A DNA stretch of 60,033 bases. Origin: Lachnospiraceae bacterium. GTDB lineage: Bacteria; Bacillota; Clostridia; Lachnospirales; Lachnospiraceae. The notes under the pieces are model-generated. The model saw only the letters and a list, made by a program, of their open reading frames with translations, was not told the DNA's origin and did no database searches. The stretch spans positions 1 to 60,033 of the forward strand of contig SVEM01000007.1 in the NCBI GenBank assembly GCA_015057375.1. The letters are read 5' to 3'. The translations under genes and the position numbers were made by a program. Below are positions 23,747 to 32,667 of the stretch, in pieces (the first letter of the stretch is position 1; every line of letters starts with the position of its first letter).

Positions 23747-24610
23747 TTGACAAATGACGGGCAGGGAACTTACACTTATGATGAACAGGGAGAATTGGCA
23801 AGTGTAGAAGATACCGTAAATGAAACTATAACCCGGTATGAGGATGACAAAACTTCTGTATACAGTACTGATGACTCCAAGTTGTTATATGAGCATAAAA
23901 CAACCGAGGATGGTTTCAGGTTTGAAAGACATCCGCAAGCTGATGGTGAAGTTTCTCAATGGATAGCGGAACATTATCAGGATACTGATTATGAAAACGG
24001 AGTATCACAGAAAACCATTTTATTCAATGGTTCAAATATTGCAACCCATAAGGAAACGACGGATAGGCTTGGAAGATTATATCAGATCAATGTAATCAAA
24101 CCAAACAACAGCAGTGTGCTGAAAAAGAGTTTCCAGTATAAGGATCTGTCCGGCAACCGTACTACGGAACAGGTATCAAGGATAGACTATACATATGGAA
24201 ACGGTGCAGTCTATAATGAAGCCTATACCTACAATAATTATGGGCAGATTGAAACCATTACTGACAGCGCGGGAAATGTAAGACGATACAAGTATGACGG
24301 ATTCGGACAGTTAATACGTGAGGATGATCCTGTAAAGAATAAGACTATATTGTATACTTATTCAGAAGGAAACATTACAAAGAAACAGGAGTATGCTTAC
24401 ACAACTGCAGATACAGTTGGAACATGCACTAATGAAATAAGTTACACATATGGTGATAATAACCGGAAAGACCTGCTTACTTCTTACAATGGTCAGTCCA
24501 TTACCTATGATGCGATAGGAAATCCTACAAGTTATAAGGGAATCACGCTTGAATGGGAAACTGGAATACAGGTCCTGATAATGAATACAGCAAAATTGTT
24601 AAGTATTTAA
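23747..24610 (+). pseudogene. Truncated Rhs core fragment (copy 3)
   Basis: The 287-residue frame matches the YD core of the other two copies from DSKNRLT (codon D at 23732) to GITLEWE near 24560, sharing GNPTSYKGITLEWE with copy 2. The hyperconserved core end (RYRGY) and most of the toxin domain are missing. After LEWE the frame runs into foreign codons and stops at 24610. It has no start signals and is a dead cassette, though its core could still serve as homology for recombination. Confidence 0.8.
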
Positions 24611-24633
24611 CGCGCCATATAGGCATGCCGTAA
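24562..24633 (+). pseudogene. Last 23 codons of a deleted toxin end
   Basis: In a frame shifted from the Rhs core, codons read WNTGPDNEYSKIVKYLTRHI then GMP and stop at 24631-24633. This is probably the tail of the toxin domain that once belonged to copy 3, left after an internal deletion that also changed frame. The DUF7336-like gene follows 20 bases later. Confidence 0.5.
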
Positions 24634-24653
24634 ACAAAGGGGGTTATTTAAAT

Positions 24654-25055
24654 ATGATGCTTTTTCTTTTATATCATAGACATTGGATGGATAATGAATA
24701 TTACGATACTAAATTTATTGGCATATATTCATCAAAGACCAATGCTCTTTGTAAAATGGAAAGGTTTTCTAAACTTCCTGGCTTTTGTGATTTTAAAACG
24801 GGATTTCATATTGAATCCGCTAAGGTCAATTTGAAGAAAAAAAAAGGAATAGTATATCTTTTAACTATCACAAAAGTATTGGATGAGGGGGATGACGAGA
24901 TAACAGTTGCATATTATGTTTGTTCGAATGTAATTTTTGCAAGGTTTCTATGGATAGTAAAATCTATAATATTATGCGTTAAGCACAAAAAAATTTATAT
25001 TAGTAAATATAATATTGATGAAGATAATTGGTGTGAAGGGTTTGTGAGTATTTAA
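24654..25055 (+). CDS. DUF7336-like protein, probable immunity partner of deleted toxin
   Basis: The protein has 133 residues. LLYHRHWMDNEYYDTKFIGI and YSSKTNALCKMERFSKLPGF, with a C-terminal WCEGFVSI, fit the DUF7336 pattern as I remember it (a small alpha/beta domain common near toxins). A hydrophobic segment is inserted late (about residues 97-113). AAAGGGGG lies about ten bases before the ATG. It survives although its toxin has been deleted, which fits selection for immunity. Confidence 0.65.
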   Translation: MMLFLLYHRHWMDNEYYDTKFIGIYSSKTNALCKMERFSKLPGFCDFKTGFHIESAKVNLKKKKGIVYLLTITKVLDEGDDEITVAYYVCSNVIFARFLWIVKSIILCVKHKKIYISKYNIDEDNWCEGFVSI

Positions 25056-25335
25056 GCTAAGGGATGGTTGTCGCTTCTATAAAATTATAAGAGATAGATA
25101 TAATAATCCTAAGTCCTTAAAGCCTTTAGTAATATTCTTGACGAGACTATGTTAAGGTGAAAAAAAACGATGCTTGCCAGTACAAAACAGTTAAAATTTC
25201 TTTTGCAGTTTGTAATAGAGAAAACTGAAGTGTGACTAAAATGCTAAACACGAAATAGTGCATCATATACATAGAAATTAAAGGAGAATAGACCAGACAA
25301 GATTAGCCACCCCGCGAAGCCATATATAAAAAAAT
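25056..25335. other. Gene-free end of the module region
   Basis: No gene is visible. The stretch holds the second module-flank repeat (25216-25328) and ends at the bidirectional terminator before the GH43 gene. Confidence 0.45.
25216..25328. repeat. Module-flank repeat, copy B
   Basis: This matches 13355-13465 (for example AACACGAAATAGTGCATCAT, AGACCAGACAAGATT, CCGCGAAGCCATATA). In copy A an xre gene follows directly; here it does not, so a further module has probably been deleted at this edge. Confidence 0.65.
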
Positions 25336-25398
25336 ATCTCCATATTTTGCGTTATTTTTGCGAAGCAAAACCCATAGCAAAATATGGAGATTATTTTT
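25336..25398. terminator. Bidirectional terminator with 15-bp perfect stem
   Basis: ATCTCCATATTTTGC (25336-25350) pairs perfectly with GCAAAATATGGAGAT (25377-25391). ATTTTTTG follows on the plus strand and an A-run precedes it, so it works both ways. It separates the toxin region from the minus-strand GH43 gene. Part of it is repeated in tandem to about 25455 (TTGCGTCATTTTTGCGAATGC, then CAGCAAAAATA). Confidence 0.75.
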
Positions 25399-25457
25399 TG
25401 AAATTGCGTCATTTTTGCGAATGCAAAACCAACAGCAAAAATAGGATTTATTTTTAT

Positions 25458-26432
25458 TTAATCATTTGCATAAGGATTTATCGTCTGTATACTTCCATCC
25501 TCATTATAAGTAATTTCAGTATATTTTACGCATCTCATACTGTTTACTCCTCTTGAATATGAAGAGTCGTGGTAGAAGAGGTACCATTTGCCGTTTACTT
25601 CTACGATTGAATGGTGTGTTGTCCATCCGATAACAGGCTCGAGAATCTTTCCGCCGTATGTAAATGGTCCGTATGGGCTATCGCCTACTGCATACACGAT
25701 GTTACAGGTTGTACCTGTTGAGTATGAAAGGTAATACTTTCCGTTGTACTTGTGCATCCAAGGACCTTCGAAGTATCTTCTTTCTTCATCTGAAGCCTTT
25801 AATGGCTCGCCGTTCTCATCGAGAATAACGATTTCCTTAGGATCTTCTGCAAACTGAAGCATGTCATCTGTAAGCTTTGCAACTCTAGGTCCGAGTGCGT
25901 TCATGTCGCCCTCTACAGGAGCAGGATTTTCTACATACTCGCCTGTCTGCCATTTCTCAAGCTGTCCGCCCCAAAGTCCGCCGAAGTATACATATGCTTC
26001 GTTATCATCATCTACGAGAACTGCAGGGTCAATACTGAAACTTCCTTTGATATAATCAGCTTCAGGAACAAACTTTCCTGCAGGTGTATCGCTTACTGCA
26101 ACACCGAGACGGAAGATGCCGTCTTTGTCTCTTGCAGGGAAGAAAAGATAATATTTTCCGTTCTTGTAAGCACAGTCAGGTGCCCACATCTGCTTTGAAA
26201 CCCAAGGAACTTCGTCCTGATGAAGAACCTCTCCGCAGTCTACACAATCTGAATCAACATCGTCCATACAGAGAATGTGATAATCCTCCATAGTGTACTG
26301 GTCTCCGTTGTCGTTGTCATCGCATTCATGCTCAAGGTCGTGTGACGGATATATATAAATCTTTCCATCAAATACATGAGCAGAAGGGTCTGCTGTGTAA
26401 ATGTGTGTTACTAAAGGTGTGTTCTTTTTAAT
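25458..26432 (-). CDS. Glycoside hydrolase family 43 protein
   Basis: The five-bladed-propeller glycosidase (about 325 residues) acts on xylan or arabinan side chains, as beta-xylosidase or arabinofuranosidase. Catalytic-type residues are the Asp in YTADPSAHVFDGKIYIYP, the Asp in FSIDPAVLVDDD and the Glu in YFEGPWMHKYNGKYYLSY. The first ATG in frame is at 26291, but 47 conserved N-terminal codons including the catalytic Asp lie upstream. The frame opens at 26432 with ATTAAAAAG where ATGAAAAAG is expected, nine bases after AAAGGA. So the gene either uses ATT, a rare start, or has lost its start. No signal peptide is visible, so it is probably cytoplasmic, working on imported oligosaccharides. 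Confidence 0.88.
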   Translation of the reverse strand: MKKNTPLVTHIYTADPSAHVFDGKIYIYPSHDLEHECDDNDNGDQYTMEDYHILCMDDVDSDCVDCGEVLHQDEVPWVSKQMWAPDCAYKNGKYYLFFPARDKDGIFRLGVAVSDTPAGKFVPEADYIKGSFSIDPAVLVDDDNEAYVYFGGLWGGQLEKWQTGEYVENPAPVEGDMNALGPRVAKLTDDMLQFAEDPKEIVILDENGEPLKASDEERRYFEGPWMHKYNGKYYLSYSTGTTCNIVYAVGDSPYGPFTYGGKILEPVIGWTTHHSIVEVNGKWYLFYHDSSYSRGVNSMRCVKYTEITYNEDGSIQTINPYAND

Positions 26433-26526
26433 AGTAATCAGTCCTTTCTTTATTTATTAAAAACCTGATAAAATTATAATTTATAGAGTATACAATGTCA
26501 AACCATATTTAGCTATCGCACATCGC

Positions 26527-27021
26527 TCAGATGTCAAGCAAAATACGCCATACAGAAGTTAATTTCTCCAAAGAAAACGCAGCATTTGCCGGGCTTGTAG
26601 ACGGAAGAACAATAACATCACGGCCTGTCAGGGGAAGGGTATATTTTCGGTATAATTTCTCTGCTGTTTTTCCATTTGCAAAAATGTATTTTATGTTTGA
26701 AGTTTCGAGCAGTGATTTAATGTCAGCAGGCGTTACATTTTTAATGCTGCTGTCAGAAGAACCGATTATGTCGCACTCGGCAATGACATCCCATATTGCA
26801 ACGTGATTAGACAAAAGCATTTGCTTCTTTTCTTCTATGGTTTCAGGAACGTCACATTCGAAAATATTTGCAAGCACTTTCCAGAAACGGTTATAAGGAT
26901 GACCGTAATAAAACCCATGCTCCCTTGATTTTACAGACGGAAAGCTGCCGAGAACAAGAATCTCGGAGTCTTGATTGTATACAGGTTCAAATGTGTGCTT
27001 TATATGTTCGTATTCTGCCAT
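26527..27021 (-). CDS. Hypoxanthine (deoxyinosine)-DNA glycosylase, UDG superfamily
   Basis: The protein has 164 residues from the ATG at 27021, preceded by AAAGGAACGAAC. It shows the family marks ILVLGSFPSVKSREHGFYYG, HPYNRFWKVLANIF and the C-terminal VLPSTSPANAAFS. These enzymes remove deaminated adenine from DNA to start base excision repair. The longer frame to 27084 has no better start signal. It is followed by no obvious partner and lies back to back with the DUF5717 operon. Confidence 0.88.
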   Translation of the reverse strand: MAEYEHIKHTFEPVYNQDSEILVLGSFPSVKSREHGFYYGHPYNRFWKVLANIFECDVPETIEEKKQMLLSNHVAIWDVIAECDIIGSSDSSIKNVTPADIKSLLETSNIKYIFANGKTAEKLYRKYTLPLTGRDVIVLPSTSPANAAFSLEKLTSVWRILLDI

Positions 27022-27133
27022 GTTCGTTCCTTTGTCCGAGTAAGATTTATTTAAAATATATCCCAATTCCGTTGCAGTAGTCAATGGAATATATTATAAT
27101 AAATCTATATGGATTTTGAAGGAAGATGTACTA

Positions 27134-30100
27134 ATGAGGGAAAAGATTACGCGGTTTGCACGAGGCAACTTTAGCAGCGCGAAAGCGAAGCTTACGGTGT
27201 CGGAAAAGAGTATCGTGATAAAGACCGAAGAAGGAAGGGATTATCACGGAAGTATCATTATAAGTAATGATATGGGGATATCAATGAAAGGTATCCTTTA
27301 TTCCGAATGCAGTCACATACATCTTTCACATCTTCAGTTCGACGGAAAGTCTACAGAGATTGAATATACATTTTCCACTGAGGGACTCAGTGTTTCAGAC
27401 AAAATAAATGATAAGATTTATATCATATCAAGCTGCGGCGAGGTTATTATTCCATTTGAGGCAGAGGTTATCATACCGACTGTAAGTGCACAGGTGCAGA
27501 GTGGTTCCGTGCGTAAAATAAGTAACCTTAATGAGTTTGCAGAACTTGCAAAAACCAATTCAAAAGCAGCTATAGAAGTATTCTGCAGCGATGATTTTGT
27601 GCCTGTTTTTCTGTACAGGGACAATGTCAAAGAGCTTCTTTACAAATCTCTTATCAAGGATTCACTTCCGCTTGTTGCAATGGAAGAATTTCTGATAAAT
27701 ACTAACAAAAAGAACAGAGTAGTCATAAGCATAGACCGCAACAATTTTGTTTACAACAATTGTGAGCGCAATATTTATGACGGAATAACCATAAAGAGAA
27801 GTACATGGGGATATTGCGAGATAAATGTGTCGACGGATAAGAGCTACATAATGCCTGAGCGCAAACATATTAATACGGACAGGTTTGCCGGAGACAGGGA
27901 GACGCTTAAGTTTTGGATTGATTCGCGCGCGCTTAGTCCGGGGACTAATGTGGGACATATTTATCTTGATACTATTAACAGACATATTGAGATTCAGATA
28001 ACCTGTGAAGTACATAAAAATGATGAGCAGGTCGAGAAAAAACCTGCTGAGGTATGGGCAAAGTATCTTCACGCATATGTAGATTATATTACTTCTAACA
28101 TGGATAAGATGTCATATATGGAAGCTCTTGATGAGGCTACGGTTCTTGCAAGAAGATATGACATGACAGAGGTTTTGGATGTTATCAGGGCATATGACAG
28201 ATGTCTTGTGGACAAACAGTATACCGACGAAGAATTGGAAGAAGATCTTCGTGCGGCAGAAAATTATGATGAAGCCTGTGCGGAACATTTTATATTAAAT
28301 ACAGATGAAAAATATTCAGATGACAGGTATGCTTACAAAGAAGTTTTAGCGCTTCTAAGAAGAGGCTCGGTAAGTCCGCTTTTGTATTATGATTGCTGTA
28401 GGATTTTTAAGGCCAATCCGGAACTTATGCATAACTGGTCAGATATATATATAAGACCTCTTGCTTGGGGAATTAAAAAGGGCATGTTTAATGCAGAGAT
28501 GGCTATGACATTTACTTATCATGCCGGCAGGATGAGACAGCATAATAATATTATTATGAGTAGTCTTATGCTTCTTTATAAGCAGTTTGGTACGGATGAC
28601 ACCCTTGAAGTGTTATGCAGTATGCTTATAAGAAATAACATAATATCGGAAAGTGCTTCACAGTGGTACTGTCTCGGAATAGAAAAGCAGCTTAAGATTA
28701 CTAGAATATATGAATCTTATATGGAGTCGTTGTCTGAAAATAAAGAGTATCATTTGCCGCCGCAGGTAATTATGTATTTCATGTATGACAATACTCTTGG
28801 CGATAGAGAAAAAGCTATTCTTTATGCATGCGTTGTCAGAGATAAGTTTAACAATTCATCGGCATATGATTTGTATTATGACGGCATAAAAGAATACGCG
28901 TATGAACAGATTATGTATGGCAGAATGAACAAGAGTCTTGCCGTTATATATTCTGATATTATCAAACCGGATGAGATAACTTCTGATATAGCATACAAGC
29001 TGCCGAATATTATGTTTATGCATGAGTTTGAGTGCATTAATCCGCGCATGAAGAAAGTTTGTGTTGTGACAGAAGAAGTGCTTAAGGAGACGATTACCCC
29101 GATAAATGACGGTAAGGCACTCATTAATCTTTACTCGGATAACAGTTTTATTTTCCTTATAGATGAAAAGGGAAACAGATACTTAAATGATGATTTTACG
29201 ATAAACAGTCTGATGAGATACGGAATGTACACAGACAAATGTTATGAGATTAATAAAGAGGATGCGGGTCTTCTTACATATATGTACATAAGATGTCTTA
29301 AGGAATATCACACAGACGATAAAGTAATTGATATAAGACATTGTGTTGCTGACAGGCTTGAGCTTTTACAGTATAGCAAAAACCGAAACATGTCAGTGCT
29401 TATCGATTATTATTATAACAATTCGGACAGCGAAAAGCTGGATATGCTGCTTGAGAATACTGACATAAGCACTATGGACAGTAAGAGAAGGGCATCTATT
29501 ATTGAAAAATACATTGTCAGGGGAATGTACGACAAGGCTCTTTCTGCACTTTCGTCATACGGAATACGAGGAATAAGTCTCGATATACTCAGCAGATTCT
29601 GTAATGACATGATTGAGGACAGAGGAGTAGGCTGTTTTGATGATGCAATGGTATTTGCTTCATACAAGGTATTTGACAGCGGAAGATATTCCGATAACAT
29701 ACTCCGTTACCTTGTAGCATATTACATCGGGCCTTATGACAATATGATGAAGCTGTATAAAGCGGCAAAAGGATTTGATATCAGCACCGGTGCACTTGCG
29801 GAGCGTCTTATAGTGCAGTCGGTATTTTGTGAAATACAGTGTACTGAAGTTGCATCCGTTCTTAAGAGTTATTTTGAGACAGAATGGGATAAAGATGTTG
29901 CCAGGGCATTTGCGTGTCACATGGCATACAGATATATAACTGACGATTGGGAGATTGATGATTTCCTTTGGTATTTCATAAGAGACAACATGATAGTGAT
30001 GCAGAATACCTGTTGTATTCTTGCCGCGCTCAAATACCTTTCAAAGGAAGAAAAACTGACTGCGGCAGAGCAGAAGTTTGTGAGCAGATGGTTGTCTGAA

Positions 30101-30547
30101 ATGTATTCCAAGGGAATAGTTCTTGACTTCTTTGCATCATTTGCCGGAGGACTGGGCGTATCGCCAATAATAACCGATATGCAGATTATGCAGTATACAG
30201 ATACACCGGGCAAGAAAATCGGACTTATGTACTGCACAAATAACAATACGCCGGACGTTGCTGAAGCGAAGGAAGTATATTACGGAATATATGTAAGTGA
30301 GCTTGCTGTATTTGTTAATGAGCAGGTAGTGTATGAGTTTTTCGAGGAAAAGGGCGGAAAGAAGGAAGTTCTTAAAAGCGGAAAGCTTATGTACAGCGAG
30401 GCAAAATCAACTGAAGTGTCACGTTTCAGAATGATAAACGACATGATAATCAGCCAGAAGTCAAATGATATAGAAGGATTATATGACAGGATGGAATGTT
30501 ACATCCGTCTGGACGAAGCAGCGAAAAAACTGTTTCATATGCTATAG
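27134..30547 (+). CDS. Large DUF5717-type protein
   Basis: The product has about 1137 residues from the ATG at 27134, preceded by GAAGGAAG. The N-terminal 300 residues are beta-rich (MREKITRFARGNFSSAKAKL, then a repeated SIVIKTEEGRDYHG type); the rest is a long series of helical pairs like an alpha-solenoid. I associate it with DUF5717, a Lachnospiraceae protein of unknown role. No membrane segment or signal peptide is seen. The next gene, coding an actin/Hsp70-like protein, starts 17 bases after its stop, and a TPR gene follows, so the three probably form one system. Confidence 0.8.
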   Translation: MREKITRFARGNFSSAKAKLTVSEKSIVIKTEEGRDYHGSIIISNDMGISMKGILYSECSHIHLSHLQFDGKSTEIEYTFSTEGLSVSDKINDKIYIISSCGEVIIPFEAEVIIPTVSAQVQSGSVRKISNLNEFAELAKTNSKAAIEVFCSDDFVPVFLYRDNVKELLYKSLIKDSLPLVAMEEFLINTNKKNRVVISIDRNNFVYNNCERNIYDGITIKRSTWGYCEINVSTDKSYIMPERKHINTDRFAGDRETLKFWIDSRALSPGTNVGHIYLDTINRHIEIQITCEVHKNDEQVEKKPAEVWAKYLHAYVDYITSNMDKMSYMEALDEATVLARRYDMTEVLDVIRAYDRCLVDKQYTDEELEEDLRAAENYDEACAEHFILNTDEKYSDDRYAYKEVLALLRRGSVSPLLYYDCCRIFKANPELMHNWSDIYIRPLAWGIKKGMFNAEMAMTFTYHAGRMRQHNNIIMSSLMLLYKQFGTDDTLEVLCSMLIRNNIISESASQWYCLGIEKQLKITRIYESYMESLSENKEYHLPPQVIMYFMYDNTLGDREKAILYACVVRDKFNNSSAYDLYYDGIKEYAYEQIMYGRMNKSLAVIYSDIIKPDEITSDIAYKLPNIMFMHEFECINPRMKKVCVVTEEVLKETITPINDGKALINLYSDNSFIFLIDEKGNRYLNDDFTINSLMRYGMYTDKCYEINKEDAGLLTYMYIRCLKEYHTDDKVIDIRHCVADRLELLQYSKNRNMSVLIDYYYNNSDSEKLDMLLENTDISTMDSKRRASIIEKYIVRGMYDKALSALSSYGIRGISLDILSRFCNDMIEDRGVGCFDDAMVFASYKVFDSGRYSDNILRYLVAYYIGPYDNMMKLYKAAKGFDISTGALAERLIVQSVFCEIQCTEVASVLKSYFETEWDKDVARAFACHMAYRYITDDWEIDDFLWYFIRDNMIVMQNTCCILAALKYLSKEEKLTAAEQKFVSRWLSEMYSKGIVLDFFASFAGGLGVSPIITDMQIMQYTDTPGKKIGLMYCTNNNTPDVAEAKEVYYGIYVSELAVFVNEQVVYEFFEEKGGKKEVLKSGKLMYSEAKSTEVSRFRMINDMIISQKSNDIEGLYDRMECYIRLDEAAKKLFHML

Positions 30548-30564
30548 AAAAGGAGGTGCTCCGG

Positions 30565-31824
30565 GTGGAGGAATATTCACTTATTGCAGGCTTTGACCTT
30601 GGAAATGAATACTCGCAGATAAGTTATTTTGACGATGAAAAAGCGATGCCGGTATGCATAGGTAAAGATGATGAAGAAATGTATATCCCTACCGTGCTCG
30701 GAGTTAAAGATACCGGAGAATGGCTGTGCGGACGTGAGGCATTGTATTATAACGAGCTGGGAAGATGTAAGCTTGTGAAAGATTTTGTAAGTCTTATTTC
30801 ACAGGAACAGCCGGTATACCTTGATGACAAAGTGCTTGATCCGTCGCTTTTGCTCGTTACATTTTTCAAGAAAACATTGTTTAAGCTTAAAGAGTATGAG
30901 CCGAATAAATCTATAAGAAAAATAGTTGTTGCGGTTGAAAAGCTTTCTGAAAAGTTTGCCGAGTACATATATCTTGCTCTTGAATCGATGGGAATAGCAA
31001 GGTCAAGAGTTGAGGTTTTAAGCTACAAGCAGAGTTATCTGTATTATGTGCTCAGCCACAGCAGCAATATATGGGTAAATGATGTCGGAATGTTTGATTT
31101 TAACAAGAGAGGTCTTAAGTATTATCAGATAACGGTTGACAGACAGAGAACCCCTCATATTGCCGGAATTATTGAAAAAGATTATACGGACAGTCTCAAT
31201 TATGAAATGGTAAATGATGAAAAGTACAGAGACAGTCTTGGATATATATTTGAAAATGTTGTGCAAAATGCCATACGCAGACAGATTATTTCAACCCTGT
31301 ATATGATTGGCGACGGCTTTGCGGACGGATGGGCAGAACTCGTCATGAAAAAATTGTGCGGAGGAAGAAGAGTATTTGTCGGCCGAAATCTCTATGTTAT
31401 GGGCGCATGCCTTGCCGCAAGAAAATACGAAGGTCTTGGTACCATGAAAGACTTTGTGCTTATTGATGAAGACATGATAGCGGCACATGTGTCGGCAAAT
31501 GTATATGTAAACGCTGTTATGCAGGAGGTTATTCTTGCAAAAGCCGGTTCAATATGGTTTGAAAGCGATAATACGATAGATGTAATTCCTGATGATGAAA
31601 GCGAGATCATGATAAATGTAACAAATGTTATGACACGTGAGGTGTCGCGTCATTTCATATCGCTTGAAGCACTTGGGTTAAGGGAATTTGACAGGCGAAA
31701 CAGAATAAGAATACGTGTGAGATTCCAGAGCGTAAACAAATGTATTATTACTATAAAAGATGAAGGCTTTGGGGAGTTGTTCCCGTCAAGCGGAAGGATA
31801 GCAGAACGAATCATAGAAATATAA
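30565..31824 (+). CDS. Hsp70/actin-fold ATPase-like protein (DUF5716 type)
   Basis: The protein has about 419 residues from the GTG at 30565, placed nine bases after AAAGGAGG. The start LIAGFDLGNEYSQISYFD resembles the phosphate-1 loop of Hsp70-like ATPases, and VFVGRNLYVMGACLAARKYE resembles their C-terminal adenosine motif. The second half ends in a beta-rich domain. The C-terminal substrate-binding domain of DnaK is replaced. Family assignment to DUF5716 is from memory. It is coupled to the genes on both sides. Confidence 0.75.
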   Translation: MEEYSLIAGFDLGNEYSQISYFDDEKAMPVCIGKDDEEMYIPTVLGVKDTGEWLCGREALYYNELGRCKLVKDFVSLISQEQPVYLDDKVLDPSLLLVTFFKKTLFKLKEYEPNKSIRKIVVAVEKLSEKFAEYIYLALESMGIARSRVEVLSYKQSYLYYVLSHSSNIWVNDVGMFDFNKRGLKYYQITVDRQRTPHIAGIIEKDYTDSLNYEMVNDEKYRDSLGYIFENVVQNAIRRQIISTLYMIGDGFADGWAELVMKKLCGGRRVFVGRNLYVMGACLAARKYEGLGTMKDFVLIDEDMIAAHVSANVYVNAVMQEVILAKAGSIWFESDNTIDVIPDDESEIMINVTNVMTREVSRHFISLEALGLREFDRRNRIRIRVRFQSVNKCIITIKDEGFGELFPSSGRIAERIIEI

Positions 31825-31839
31825 AAGGAGGTGCAGAAC

Positions 31840-32667
31840 TTGGGCAGGTTCATATTATGTGCGAGCAGAGTTGCGAAGAAACCATATGTGTTTCCGGTAT
31901 CTGATACAAAACTGTATTCAATAGAAGAACTTTGTTTTTATATCTACAACAACATATATGAAGTATCTGCAGACAGCTTTGATGAGACACTCGTGAACTG
32001 GCTCAGGGAAGAAATCGGACTTAATGTTATAGCCGATAAGCTGCAGAACCTCATTTCCATTCATGGTTCGCTTAGAGATATCGTTGTGACTATACTTTGT
32101 GGCTGTGATTATTATTCAGAGGCAGAGATAAAAGCCCTTGTTGTAGTTATGTCTGAAATTGAAAGTCTGTCCAGAAACGGACGAAAGAAGAAGCAGGCTG
32201 ATGCTTATCTTAAGTACGGCAAATACGTTCCTGCAAAGAGATGCTATGACACAATCCTGTCAGGAGGACAGATGGTTGGTCTTTCTGATACTGAAAAAGG
32301 AGATTTACTCCACAATCGTTCCATTGCATGTTTTTATATGGGTGAATACAGAGAGGCATGCATGGGATTTAAGAAGGCATTTGAATATAACAAAAACGAA
32401 GAATCACGCAGACATCATCTGCTCGCGCTTCTTATAAATAATGATCAGGGTACATTTGATATAGAGGTAGCCAATTACGGGCTGTCCGATGAAGATGCAC
32501 AGGCACTTGTGGCAGAAATGTCTGAGGCATATATGCAGGCAAATGAATCCGAGAAGTTTAAAGAAGCAGAAAAATACCTTTTATATGCGGGTAAAGAAGA
32601 AGCAGAGAAATATGCCGCAGGTATGATAGAAGAGTGGAAACGACAGATACGATATGGTTACAGCTGA
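31840..32667 (+). CDS. TPR-containing protein of the DUF5717/Hsp70-like operon
   Basis: The protein has about 275 residues from the TTG at 31840, eight bases after AAAGGAGG; a GTG at 31831 is possible but overlaps the ribosome binding site. The N-terminal part (LYSIEELCFYIYNNIYEVSA) is a conserved domain of Lachnospiraceae. The rest holds TPR-like helical pairs (AYLKYGKYVPAKRCYDTIL, HNRSIACFYMGEYREACMGF). It may be a co-factor bringing the Hsp70-like partner to substrates. Its stop overlaps the convergent thiN gene by ten bases. Confidence 0.78.
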   Translation: MGRFILCASRVAKKPYVFPVSDTKLYSIEELCFYIYNNIYEVSADSFDETLVNWLREEIGLNVIADKLQNLISIHGSLRDIVVTILCGCDYYSEAEIKALVVVMSEIESLSRNGRKKKQADAYLKYGKYVPAKRCYDTILSGGQMVGLSDTEKGDLLHNRSIACFYMGEYREACMGFKKAFEYNKNEESRRHHLLALLINNDQGTFDIEVANYGLSDEDAQALVAEMSEAYMQANESEKFKEAEKYLLYAGKEEAEKYAAGMIEEWKRQIRYGYS

